From: Enchytraeus crypticus
Taxonomy: Eukaryota; Annelida; Clitellata; Enchytraeida; Enchytraeidae
Length of the DNA: 64,000 bases
Direction: 5' to 3'
NCBI GenBank assembly: GCA_905160935.1
Contig: CAJHZI010000457.1
Span: 3,184,001 to 3,248,000, forward strand
Positions 33,832 to 44,750 of the stretch are shown here, in pieces; within the stretch, counting starts at the first letter, position 1; the number at the start of each line of letters is the position of its first letter. The notes under the pieces were generated by a model. It saw only the letters and a program-made list of their open reading frames with translations. It made no database searches and was not told where the DNA came from. The position numbers were made by a program, and so were the translations under genes.

Positions 33832-36800
33832 TCACGTTTGTTTAGCTACATTCTTATCACCAGTGTGTGAAGAACTCTGTTGTTGTTGTTGCTGCGAGTA
33901 GGCAGCCAGGTATTTGATGAGGTTATCTCTGCGGGATGATATCTGAACGTGGCTCCTCCTCCAGGTCTCAATCTCATTGCCATAGATAGTATATAATTTA
34001 TCCTTGGCTCCGCCCACCTGCAAAACTCTAAGGGCTTGATTGCGTTGTAGGAGCTTTGTGTAGAACTCTACACCCCCTGCGAAATATTATACAAACATAT
34101 ATTGTAATCAGTCGCAGTCTAATGACGTTCGATATGAAAATTAAATTTAAATTAAATTAAAAATTAAATTAAGCATGTAAATTAGATGCTAATTGCACGT
34201 TCAGGGTTATACATAGGCTAGGCCTATGTATAAATTTGACATGTTGACATTAAGTCTGTATGATTTGATTAATACTAAATGGTTTTAGTTAAGAGCCTGA
34301 TGAGTCTTAAACAAGCACATAATTGCTTTCTGACTCTGTAGTGTTATGTTAAAATCCCCTTAGCCTGAAGGCGATAGAGGACAAACAAACAATGTATCAA
34401 TCAGTGTGTCGTTTCAGTGTGTCGTTTCATTGCCCGTTAGAAATAGCAAAATGCAAGTATGTTGTACTACAAACAGCTAAAGAAGTAAAAAAAAAAGCAA
34501 ATAGTAAATAGTACATATACAGAAGATAAATGACTATCAATAATAATAATAATAATAATTATAATAATAATAAAGGTTTAACGTCCGTTTCCTCATCAAG
34601 GATAATGTCAGGGACGTCAAAAGCAGTACACAGTATAGAAGTCTACACAACCTGATAGCTGGCACACAATGTGATAGAGCAAAACGATTAATGTATCATA
34701 CTTGTTTTATCATAGTGATTGATAATATACAAGTCAGTGAATCAGTCAGTTATGAATTATGAAGTTAGCGAGTTTTTCTTTCTCTACAGCATTAGGGAGA
34801 ACAAGTTAGTGGAAACCTTTGTTGCCTGATTAGAACCTGATATTGTCAGCCTAAGATGGAATGAATTATGGACGATATTTAATCAATTACAGATTCTCTA
34901 TATCAAAGTTCGTTATCGGCTCAATATTTAAAAACAAAAACTTCCAGAATAATTTACTAAACTAAACCAACGTCTGTTTGTGCAAGGATGCACAGTAACA
35001 ACACTCGCATGAAAACAAACATTAAAGCCCTACTGTGTCGTATTGATTGTTTTGCAGACTAATTATTATAACAGCTGCACAGAAACAAGACATATAGCTT
35101 CAAGGCTGCTTTCACAAATGTACATCATCAGAGAAGATTTGATGCAGTTTCAAACCTGTACCTCTTGCTCATAATGTAACACTTGCTTATAAAGTAATAC
35201 ATGCTTCTAATGTAACACATACTTAATATAATGTAACACTTGCCTATAAAGTAACACATGCTTCTAATGTAACAAATACTTATAACGTAACACTTGCTTA
35301 TAATGTAACACATGCTTCTAATGTAACACTAGCTAATAAAGTAGTACATGCTTCTAATGTAACAAATACTTATAATGTAACACTTGCTTATGAAGTAACA
35401 CATGCTACTAATGAAACACATATTTATAATGTAATACTTGCATATAAAGTAACACATGCTTCTAATGTAACACTTGCTTAACTGTGACACTTGATTATAA
35501 TGTAACACTTGCTTATACTGTAACACTTGCTTAAAATGTAACACATGCTTATACTGTGAAACTTGCTTATAATGTAACACTTGCTTATACTGTGACACTT
35601 GCTTAAAATGTAACACATGCTTACACTGTGACACATGATTATACTGTAACATTTGCTAATACTGTAACACTTGCTTATACTGTAGCACTTGCTTATAATG
35701 TAACACTTGCTTATAATGTAACACTTGCTTATACTGTGACACTTGCATATAATGTAACACATGTTTATACGTTGACCCATGCTTATACTGTGACATTTGC
35801 TCATACTGTAACACATCCTTATACTGTAACACTTGCTTATAATGTAGCACATGCTAAACAATCTGAATTAAAATTTCTCTCATGAAACTTTAAAACTGAT
35901 CACTTTCATTCCTCGCCTCTAACTCGTGTACAGTAATCACTTTCAAATTCAAATACAAATACAATAATCACTAATAAAACAATACAATAAGCACGCAAAC
36001 AATAGTCGTATACAATAATCGTATACAACAATCACACAAATAACCACTTACCCTGGGCGTAAGCTACAGTCAGCTCTGCTGCCTCTCTGTCCACTCTGTT
36101 ATCAGACCAGCAGGAGTAGCCGTCTATCAGCAACACGTAGAGAACAGCCCACGCACCGGCCACCATCGAATACACCGCCCCCCGAGCCCACAACCTCAAC
36201 ACGCTCTGCAGTCGTAGATGTTTGTTGAGATAGAAGCCAGTCGAGTACGCTCCAATGCCCATAATGCCTCGCAATATGAAGTCAAAGCTCACAAACATGC
36301 TGGTGGAGTACTTGATCTCACGCGCAATAGCAAACGCTTTGGCGCGGTCCGATAGAACGATTGACTCGGCCAGTTTTCTGCCGGCCTCCGAGTCCCAGTC
36401 TGGTATCGTGTGTCCATCGATCTGCAGCCGGGCTGGATCTATGTCACTCTGATTCCGTAGAGAAAAACATTCTGGTAAACCTGCATTTGTAAGAATAAGA
36501 CGTAAATTTGAATGTTAAAATTAGAGAAATTAAACATCAGTTGGTAGCTTTTCCTACCAAATAATTTTTATGTAGTCAGTACAATTGAACAGTAGCGGAA
36601 GTGAAGTTAAAAACACTCTTCACAAGATAATCACTTGATATTACGCTCTATGATATTATGCTCCTTGAATAGGTTTTATTAAATTTTGGTAGAAACTTTG
36701 AATTGTTAAACTACACCATTGCAATAGCCTCCATATAGTCAGTAAGTGCAAAACACCATAATACAATGTACACTTCTTTCCTGGGTATTTGTGCTAATAT

Positions 36801-39228
36801 GCTTTTACAGTTTCAACTCTTCTTCAACAGCTTTCAGCAGTTTTCTAATCTGTTGGATATACTAAGTTTCTTTGAAAGAAAGCAGAATACTAAATTAGGT
36901 CCACAGTATTTCAAGAAAAAACCTAATTAAAAAAGAGCAAAAAGCTAAAATCAATTAAAATTAAAATGATACAATCAATTGAAATACCAACTTCTGCATC
37001 ACAAGCTTAGCCAGAGAGCTACTACGAGAAAGAAGGATATCAAAAGTAAATAGATGCTATTTGTTAAAATTAATATTAAGTTAAAACAGCACTTTGTTTG
37101 ACACTTGAGATGTATTTTTACACATCAAGAATTCTCGTATATACTATATACCATATTCCCTTCAGGACAATGCACTAACTCTAAATATGCCCCTTACGAT
37201 GCTACATGATGTTGTTCTTAGGATCCTACATGGTGTTGCTTTTAGGGTTCTACATGGTGTTGATCTAACAACAATTTCTTCTGAAGCTTCAATAACGCTA
37301 AGGTCTAAATCAAGTTTAACGTCAGTTTTCTGCTCGAATAGCATGTCAGTGACAGGAAGAGCACTGGATTTGAACCCTGCACCTACTGATCCGCTGTCGA
37401 ATTACGTGCCAACAAGCCACCAGCTCAGCCAAATATCAGTAATACTCGGGGGCAGATCCAGGAATTTTTTAAGAGGGGGCCCAAAATTTTTTTTGAGTGT
37501 ATACATTTTTTGCGTACACCTCGCCTTCTTTGGGACATATGACACAACCAAAAATATTCTGTGGGGGGGAGCTCAATTACTTTTCAGCACACTGCGCTGG
37601 GCTCATAGAGTGAGTGTATCCCCGTATTTTATCCCCCCCTCATACCCGTACTAAAGCGAGAGGAATATTTCAAATGCCTAAAATCCTTCATTTGTTTTAG
37701 AAAAAAGTAGGTTAATTTTTCATCTCTGAAGAAATTCAGCAGATCTGGATGAATTGCAAAAGTGACCTAATTTTGGAGGTAGGGGGGGCTTAAGCTCCTC
37801 CTAGCCATGGCTGTTTCATCACTGCTCTGGGACAGAGTTCAAATTTGTTACTTACACACTTTATTCCTCTTGTACGTTATTCCCCTTGTTAAGATGAAAA
37901 TTGAGAGCTAGTGAATTGGTCAACATTTTTCGGGCTGCCTTCCATTACACAGGGCTCCTAGAATACCAATTATTGGCCACTAATCCCATATTTGAAAAAT
38001 TGAGCTAATAATTCCCTCTCGTACCCCTCCCCCCTAACCACTGTCCTTACAAACATCTAGACACATAGGAATTGCCATAGAGACAATGAAAATATAGTTT
38101 ACTTTTTCTTTCGCCGGGCCTAAGGGGAGGGCCCGGGCCCCACCTGGATCCGCCACTGGTAATACTAACTGTCTAAAGCTCTCATCATTCATAAAAATAG
38201 ATATTTCCATAATTAGCGATAAGCTTAGAAGTATCTATAAGAAACCAATGTACTCTATTAGGAATATTAAATATTTTACCAATAATAGCCCCAAATCTTA
38301 AGTTAGCTGAGCCCTTGTGCAGAATATCCTTATAGACAGTAGTAAAGAAGGAGATATTTGCCTCCACTGGAGCGCGCAGCTTCAACCTTTGAAAACACTG
38401 CAAAATCAAATTAACATAGACAGCATTAGGACTAAACACAGATTAATGCCTCACAACCAAAATGAGGCATCACAATAGCTTTGAGTGTCCAAATAGCTCA
38501 GCATATACATTTATATAAATATGTTACAATTCTGATAAATCACATAAAATCATACCAGTAGCATGAATATTGTCCACACCTGTTTATTTGAAAAAGTCAG
38601 AAGAAATTTAATTACAAAAAGATAAATACATGATTTAATTTAATTTATGCGTTGATTATATGACTAAACTATTCAAAAGTACTTTTTTACATTTCAATAT
38701 ATTGTAGGTCCAAACGGCAGGTACAGACTGTTTATTTTAGATGCCAAGAAACAATAAAAGATTACAAGTTAAGATGTTAGAGTTTCATTAAAAATTAAAC
38801 TTTAAAAAATGAGTTTAGAATCATTACTTTTCTTGCAACAGAGTTGAAAATCTAAATTTAAATAAATTTCTTAATTATGTGAATGATTTCCATACTGTGA
38901 GTACACAGGTGATTTAGTATATTTTAAATATTAAAAAAGATAATGCATCTACAATACGTTTTACGTAAAACTGTGATATAGGTTATTATAAATAAAATAA
39001 ATACTAATCGTTAATTAAAGGTATCAATACCCTCTCTATTATAGACTGTGTGTTCTCATCCACTGCTACCTCATCTAAGCCATCATAGCGAGCCAGAACC
39101 TTACGATAATGCCAAACGCCAAATGACTGCGGTAAAGCAGAAGTTGTGACAGCCACTGCAACCGCAACACCAGCAAACATCTGCGAATGCCTCTGAATGA
39201 AATAGAATGACCTGCTAAACCACGCCAT
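33832..39228 (-). CDS. TMEM177: TMEM177, mitochondrial COX2-assembly membrane protein
   Basis: Inner-membrane factor that, from work on the human protein, acts with COX20 to stabilise newly made COX2. Exons: 39031-39228, 38280-38397, 36052-36480 and 33832-34076. Phases agree and total 329 residues (human 311). The start MAWFSRSFYFIQRH is the first ATG after the acceptor ttttttttgtag, so a 5' UTR exon must lie further up. A hydrophobic segment near residues 18-34 is the first membrane helix. GAIIGLP (exons 2-3 join), IDGHTIPDWDS, AFAIAREIKY, the paired helices around GIMGIGAYSTGF and AGAWAVLYVLLI, and GGVEFYTKLL (exons 3-4 join) all match the family in order. The C-terminus has a short Gln/Ser-rich tail not typical of vertebrates. 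A possible polyadenylation signal (AATAAA on the minus strand) is at 33797-33802. Confidence 0.93.
34560..34622 (-). repeat. Repeat C with AAT tail, reverse
   Basis: (AAT)n, then 'aggtttaacgtccgtttcct', then 'gtcagggacgtc'. It lies in TMEM177 intron 3. Confidence 0.65.
35170..35856. repeat. 18-bp tandem array, about 38 copies
   Basis: The unit is 'aatgtaacacttgcttat', with variants (acatgctt, actgtgac). The period stays at 18 bp for most of its length. Because 18 is a multiple of three, several frames stay open, but the array lies within TMEM177 intron 3 and no splice logic joins it to the gene. Confidence 0.92.
37297..37432 (-). repeat. SINE-2 copy
   Basis: 'aagtttaacgtcagttttct' to 'gccaccagctcagcc'. 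It ends within 10 bp of the hAT element. Confidence 0.7.
37447..38158. mobile_element. Non-autonomous hAT-type DNA transposon, 712 bp
   Basis: Flanked by a perfect 8-bp direct repeat 'gtaatact' (37439-37446 and 38159-38166), the target-duplication length of the hAT superfamily. The ends are inverted: 'cgggggcagatccagg' on the left against 'cagtggcggatccagg' (reverse complement) on the right. The G/C-rich subterminal blocks 'gggggccc' and 'gggcccgggcccc' also mirror each other. No transposase frame is present. It sits in TMEM177 intron 2. Confidence 0.88.
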
Positions 39229-39494
39229 TCTACAAAAAAAATTATACACAATTTAAGTACAGAGTCGATTGAGTTACTCGCAAGCAAGTACTTGCAAGCT
39301 TTCAATTGATTAAATATTTAGAATTTACATTTTTATAGGATTTACAGTGGGCAGATTGATAATATTCGAGTAGTTGCTTCGTAACTAGTAATTAAATCCT
39401 GGTGATAAAAATTATGGACGCTTAAATGATTTTATCGAATAATGTACTTTATAATTTGTTGATGACACTTTTAAGAAATAATTCACTATTTTTA

Positions 39495-39615
39495 GACAGA
39501 TTCTTCACAAGACTGGTTATACTGAAAATTGAATATATTATCTAACGGTTTTAACATGTACCATTAAAAGTTATAGTCATTAATATAGTAGATTATGTTG
39601 CTATAATGCGTATTA
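39495..39615 (+). repeat. SINE-1 3' fragment, old
   Basis: 'agactggttatactgaaaat' and 'ctataatgcgtatt' resemble the SINE-1 body and tail with heavy decay. Confidence 0.5.
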
Positions 39616-39619
39616 TTTA

Positions 39620-40720
39620 TTATTAACAAATTAATGTTTCTTGTTAACCTGAACGATATCAGGTTCGTTCAAATAGTAAACAAATGCAAATAGCCGCGAT
39701 ACCACTCAAATGAAATTCTTGCATGGTCAGGCATTTTGTAAAATTGTACAACTTTTTAAAGATGACAATAATTGTCTACACTGCAACAGTATCTTTTGTT
39801 TCGGGGGATTTGAGCTCATCCTCTTATAAGATAAAACAGATAAAGTGCTAATTGCTAATTTAGTTTTAGATAATTTGTAAATAATTGTAAATAGTTGTAA
39901 ATAATTTTTAGAAAATAGTATATAAAAACCATTATATTGTCGAAAACGGTCCTCGACGGTAAGATTTTTCACGACGCCAGCATTATTTTGTGCCGATTTA
40001 AACTTGCACAGCACTTAAACACCATATCAACAATTAAGTCTTCTACGAACTTACTTACTAGAAAAAAAGGAAAACTTTGTTTAGAAGTTTTTCAATTTGA
40101 GTGATCATCTTTGATAAACTTGAACCTAGTCTCTTTCGTACAATTGCCTAAATTGTCACTATCAAGTAGTATTATCTTATATCATAAAATAAACGGGTCA
40201 CTGTCAGTTTCTTTAATCAACACGTTGATCCCGTGCGAGAGTACAGCCTTGTCCGTAACTAATCTGCTACACGTAGCCTGTTACCGCCTTCCTAAAATTG
40301 TACCAAGTACAGGATTGCACATGCGGCATCTAGATTAGCGGGTTCTTAATAAAAGATCAGTTTTCGTTTCATTGCATCCAATTAGCCTTTCCACATTATC
40401 TATAACATGTCTTTTTTTTGTAAAATAAAAACCTTGAAATTAGATACTAAACTGAAAATCCATTTTTGAACAAAATAACAAAAGGACAGTATTTCTTTAC
40501 TATAATCTTCAAAAGTTTAATATACCATTACTACTCCATCCATTACTACTCCTTCTTAGACAGACAACAAGTCGTTACATTTCCCTTGAAAATGTCATCA
40601 CATTGCTAGGTCGCAAAACGAATACACCAAAATTGAAACTTCCATCTCCTCAATTCATACAGCGCAATCTACTCAGATGGCTATCTAATTAATTTCGATA
40701 ATCTATTTGAAAGAAGATAT
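39620..40720. other. No gene recognised
   Basis: AT-rich DNA upstream of TMEM177. Its 5' UTR exon and promoter may be here; I cannot place them. Confidence 0.35.
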
Positions 40721-40739
40721 TTCCCTGTTTTGTGACCGG

Positions 40740-41197
40740 ATTCTCCGTGTTGTGTCCCATTTGTTTAAAGAATAGCCCAACCGGTGACTGCATGTGTCGT
40801 ACAGGCGACTAAAGCACTAAAAAGCTAAAGCTAAGGTTAACGTCAGTTTCCTCACTCGAAAGCGATGTCCGTGACGGGCGAGCTCAGGATTTGAACCCCA
40901 CACATACTGGTCCGCGGTCGAGTGTCTTATCGACTTCGCCACTGGCTGGAGCCAGTGGCGAAGTCGGTAAGACACTCGACCGCAGTGGCGAAGTCGGTAA
41001 GACTAAGATCCAAACTAACTTCAGAAAGGGCATTCGGTTGCTGAGCGCCTAGGCTCAAGAAATTGTTATAAAATTTTACAATTGTTAGAGGATGTATAGG
41101 GGATTTACTGATGGAGTGGTATGGGATAGAGATGAGTGGAGAAGTTCTATTAGTATCCCGACCATAGTTAAACTGGGGTTAAAGGGAAGAAGATGAC
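40740..41197 (-). repeat. Repeat D copy interrupted by SINE-2
   Basis: Reverse repeat D runs 'ccgtgttgtgtcccat' to 'gcgactaaagcactaa', is broken by SINE-2 (40813-41004), and resumes 'gatccaaactaacttcagaa' to 'taaactggggttaaagggaa'. The unbroken copy at 55075-55320 shows the same parts joined directly. Confidence 0.75.
40813..41004 (-). repeat. SINE-2 with a head-to-head duplicated end
   Basis: A reverse SINE-2 to about 40950 is followed by its own tRNA-like head in forward orientation ('ggagccagtggcgaagtcgg'). Part of that head is then repeated. The junction is a palindrome around 'actggctggagccagt'. Confidence 0.75.
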
Positions 41198-41564
41198 GAT
41201 TTGAAGGAAGACTTATCAACGAAATAGTCACTGGCTATTTCGCCTAACCAAATGCTTTGAATTAGAATTTTAAAATCCAATACACAAAGAACAATACACG
41301 GTAGTAATTGAAAATATATCTTGAAATACGATAAAATGCGATTAAAAAATTCTATTATACTATTCAAAAGCTGCCATATCCATGCAGCCAGTGAGGTGAA
41401 ACCATAGAGCAAGTACGAGAATACCAGAAAAAAATTATCAACAAATTAATTATTTAAGGATTTCATAAACATTTCACAAAATAAAAACATTAACAAGCAT
41501 ACCAACCAACCAATCCATCAACTCGGTGATAAACAGATTAGTGAATCAATCATATATCATGATC

Positions 41565-42120
41565 ATCATCCTCCTCCTTCCATTAATCTCAATTTAGCTA
41601 GTGTCTGGATACGACTAGATCTTCTCCACTCCGTAACCGTATCATCAATCATCAGTCAATCCCCTATTTTTCATCTCTCCTAATCACCGTACCATGTCAG
41701 TTGTGGACTACCTCGTTCTAACTTAACCTCCATACTCTCTTCACTAAATCCTTTTCTGTCTTTCTCGCTATGTCATCTCAATCTCGATTGAGCCAACCTA
41801 TCCATAATCTCCTCAACACTTCCAATTCATTTTTACATTTTTGTTTTCCATTCTATCCTTTCTAATTTTACAACACATTAGAAGCAACCTTCTCATCTTC
41901 TCGCCCAACACTCAGCATCAGACATTATTTCTGACCTAACCACTGAACTATAGAATTTACTTTCAGCCTTACTGGTATTCTCCTATCACACAGCACTCTG
42001 CTAGCTGTCCTCCACTTTGCCCGCCCAACCTGGATCCCTACTAGTACCTCCTTTACCAACTCCCGAACCTCTTCTATTATAGATTCTAATTACTTCAAAG
42101 TCTGTTACCTTCCTAGCTTC
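41565..42120 (-). pseudogene. Degenerate LINE ORF2 C-terminal region
   Basis: The minus strand contains KFYSSVVRSEIMSDAECWA followed by ARR and a stop, then further stop-riddled sequence with 'EEIMDRL'. This is the typical end of a reverse-transcriptase polyprotein. There are many stops, so it is an old fossil. Confidence 0.6.
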
Positions 42121-42264
42121 ACCCGACCAATCAATCAATCAATCCATCAATCAATAAATCAAACAATTACTCGTTAATAATATTGTGCAAAGTAATGAGC
42201 AATAAAGCATGAGCAATAGATTTAACAAGAAATTACAGCAATCACTGAAGCAGGTTAGACCATT

Positions 42265-42375
42265 TCTCAAATATTCTGCCAAGTGTCAGGTGCAAGGCAC
42301 ATATGCCGACTCTGAGTCGCTCTCCATAGATCATAAAATTAATCCTTTCACGAAACACTATGCTTTATCGGCGCC
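42265..42375 (+). repeat. Repeat G fragment
   Basis: 'ctgccaagtgtcaggtgcaa' and 'ctctccatagatcat' match the first 100 bp of the copy at 56035. Confidence 0.55.
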
Positions 42376-42624
42376 ACAAGATCAAAGTTTAGACCATAAC
42401 CCACATTAAAACTAAAAAACCACTTGAACATATATTGACAAAAACGAAATTTCTATTTATTGATTGAAATTATGAATGGTACACCGAGACAGAAGACAAT
42501 ATCGTTATAAAAACACTTTGGGTGTGCTTCAAAAACCACTGAAGAAGAGGCACTGAGGTGCTGAACTGTAGACTCTAAACTATTTAAAATTAGAATACTT
42601 CAAAGTGCATCATTACTTATCTTA

Positions 42625-42690
42625 CGTCCCTGACATCATTCTTAAATGAGGAAATGGACGTTAAACCTTTATTACTATTTTTGAACACAT
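42625..42690 (+). repeat. Repeat C copy
   Basis: 'acgtccctgacatcattctt', 'gaggaaatggacgttaaacc', then TTATTA. Confidence 0.65.
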
Positions 42691-43127
42691 CTTAAGAGTA
42701 TCTATACAAGAAATAAAAGACAGCAACCTAATTTTAGATTATCATACACTCGACTACTTCAAAATAAAGATCGAAATTTGCAACACAGGTACTTGATGAA
42801 TAGCAGCAATTTAAAGAAGCACACAATCTCCTGATTAATTGAATACTAAGCAATCCTGTGACATTTAATTTGACCAGAGCACAGACATAATGATTGGGGC
42901 ACTGAAAAAGAACACAGCGAGTTCATCAAATACTGAGATAATTATTGAAGGCAAAGACACATGATAAATACGACAACAAGGTAAAACAAAACAGTGAAAA
43001 ACAAAATACAACAAAAAGGTGCATGAATATATAACAATACGTTGTACATTTGTATACTAACACAACTGAAAGTGATTAAGCAACTTAACGGTCATTATAT
43101 AATGGATAACTAAAATCTGAACGGTGA

Positions 43128-43255
43128 AGCCTAGTCTAACGAAGTGTCCAGTCTTAAAAGCTTGTCAGCGACGAACCAATCATTAGATTTGAAACCTGCA
43201 CTTATAGATCCACAGTTGGACAACTTACCGACAGGCTAGCGGCTAAGTCCAACTG
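43128..43255 (-). repeat. SINE-2 copy, old
   Basis: 'agtctaacgaagtgtccagt' to 'gctagcggctaagtcc'. It is diverged but collinear with other copies. Confidence 0.55.
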
Positions 43256-43779
43256 AACAAGGTCATTAACAGTGATAAAATGCACTAAATGATCAAATGC
43301 ATGAGTTGTGATTGAAAAATATTTGAAGTGATTAAACAACTAAGCAGTAATTAAATATGGCATTTTGAAGAGAGAATGGTGATGAAACGTATGAAATGTA
43401 ATTGAACTAAACAGGCACATAACTATAAACTTATAAGGAGCAAAGAATAATCAACTGATGAATCTTCTTCTGAGCGTATGTCATCACAAAGCCGGGCCAG
43501 AGGTAGTATTCGGCTGACTATTAGGGTCGTTCCTGACAACAGTGGGCGGGGTTAATGAGTTGCTGGCTGAGTATGATGTGGTATTGATGAATGACCATAA
43601 CTCTTAACGTCCAAATCAGTCTTACTACTAAAGATCATTCACCAACATTTTTGAGGTCATTCATCAAAGTTGTCATCACTGAAATGACCAAAGCTGCTGC
43701 AAACCCACACATAATTACACGTATATAGTATTTATAATTACACTTCCTGCTTTAAATCTCGAAAGACTGCAACAGGAAA

Positions 43780-44137
43780 TTTAATCTGATTAAAAGAATT
43801 TAATCTGATTAAAAGAATTTAATCTGATTAAAAGAATTTAATCTGATTAAATGAATTTAATCTGATTAAATGAATTTAATCTGATTAAATGAATTTAATC
43901 TGATTAAATGAATTTAATCTGATTAAAAGAATTTAATCTGATTAAAAGAATTTAATCTGATTAAATGAATTTAATCTGATTAAATGAATTTAATCTGATT
44001 AAATGAATTTAATCTGATTAAATGAATTTAATCTGATTAAAAGAATTTAATCTGATTAAATGAATTTAATCAGATTAAATTCTTTTAATCTGATTAAAAG
44101 AATTTAATCTGATTAAAAGAATTTAATCTGATTAAAT
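43780..44137. repeat. 19-bp tandem array with a P3-type homeodomain palindrome in each unit
   Basis: About 19 units of 'ttaatctgattaaatgaat' (or ...aaagaat). Each holds TAATCTGATTA, two TAAT half-sites in inverted orientation with a 3-bp spacer. One unit near 44064-44083 is flipped. It lies about 0.6 kb downstream of the TTD14-like stop codon. Binding is not shown by the sequence alone. Confidence 0.92.
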
Positions 44138-44750
44138 GGACGAGAAAAAAATCAAAATAAAGAATCATGGATTATGTTTAGATAAATTTCAATGGAATTA
44201 GCCAGAGTGCACTTTGGTTGAACAAAATAAAAATGATGCAGCCAGAAGTGAAGAGTAAATATCCCTCTCTTTTCCCCAATCATCATCAAATAGCCAATTC
44301 CTCAAGTAAAATGGAGCAGAGTAGCAATTTATACACAATTCCCAATGTACCACAGCGCAGTTTAATTGAAAGGGGTGAAGCAGCAAATGTCACTTTTAGT
44401 TGCTATATTTTCTGGATGACACCCAGCAAAGGTCTAATACATTAAATCCGAGCAAATCAGACGACAGAGTTCAAAATAAAAAATTATGACATCAGCTACA
44501 GTAATTGAGCATTTGAGTACAATAAATCAGTAAATGTGTTCATATACATGTATATATAGTATTTATAATTACATTTCCTGCTTTAAATCTCAAAAGCCTG
44601 CAACAGGAAATAAAAAAACGCAAACAGTTACTCATGAAGCATATCCTTCAGTAGCAATAACATTTTACGCAAACATTTGAACACCTGTTTAACAATATAA
44701 AAAAATAAAGCACTAATGATTATCGCAAGCTTTAAGAGCTGCACGCAGCT

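Noticed and set aside
35128..35885. Possible CRISPR array or repetitive protein
   Set aside because: The 18-bp units are contiguous with no unique spacers, and the context is an animal intron.
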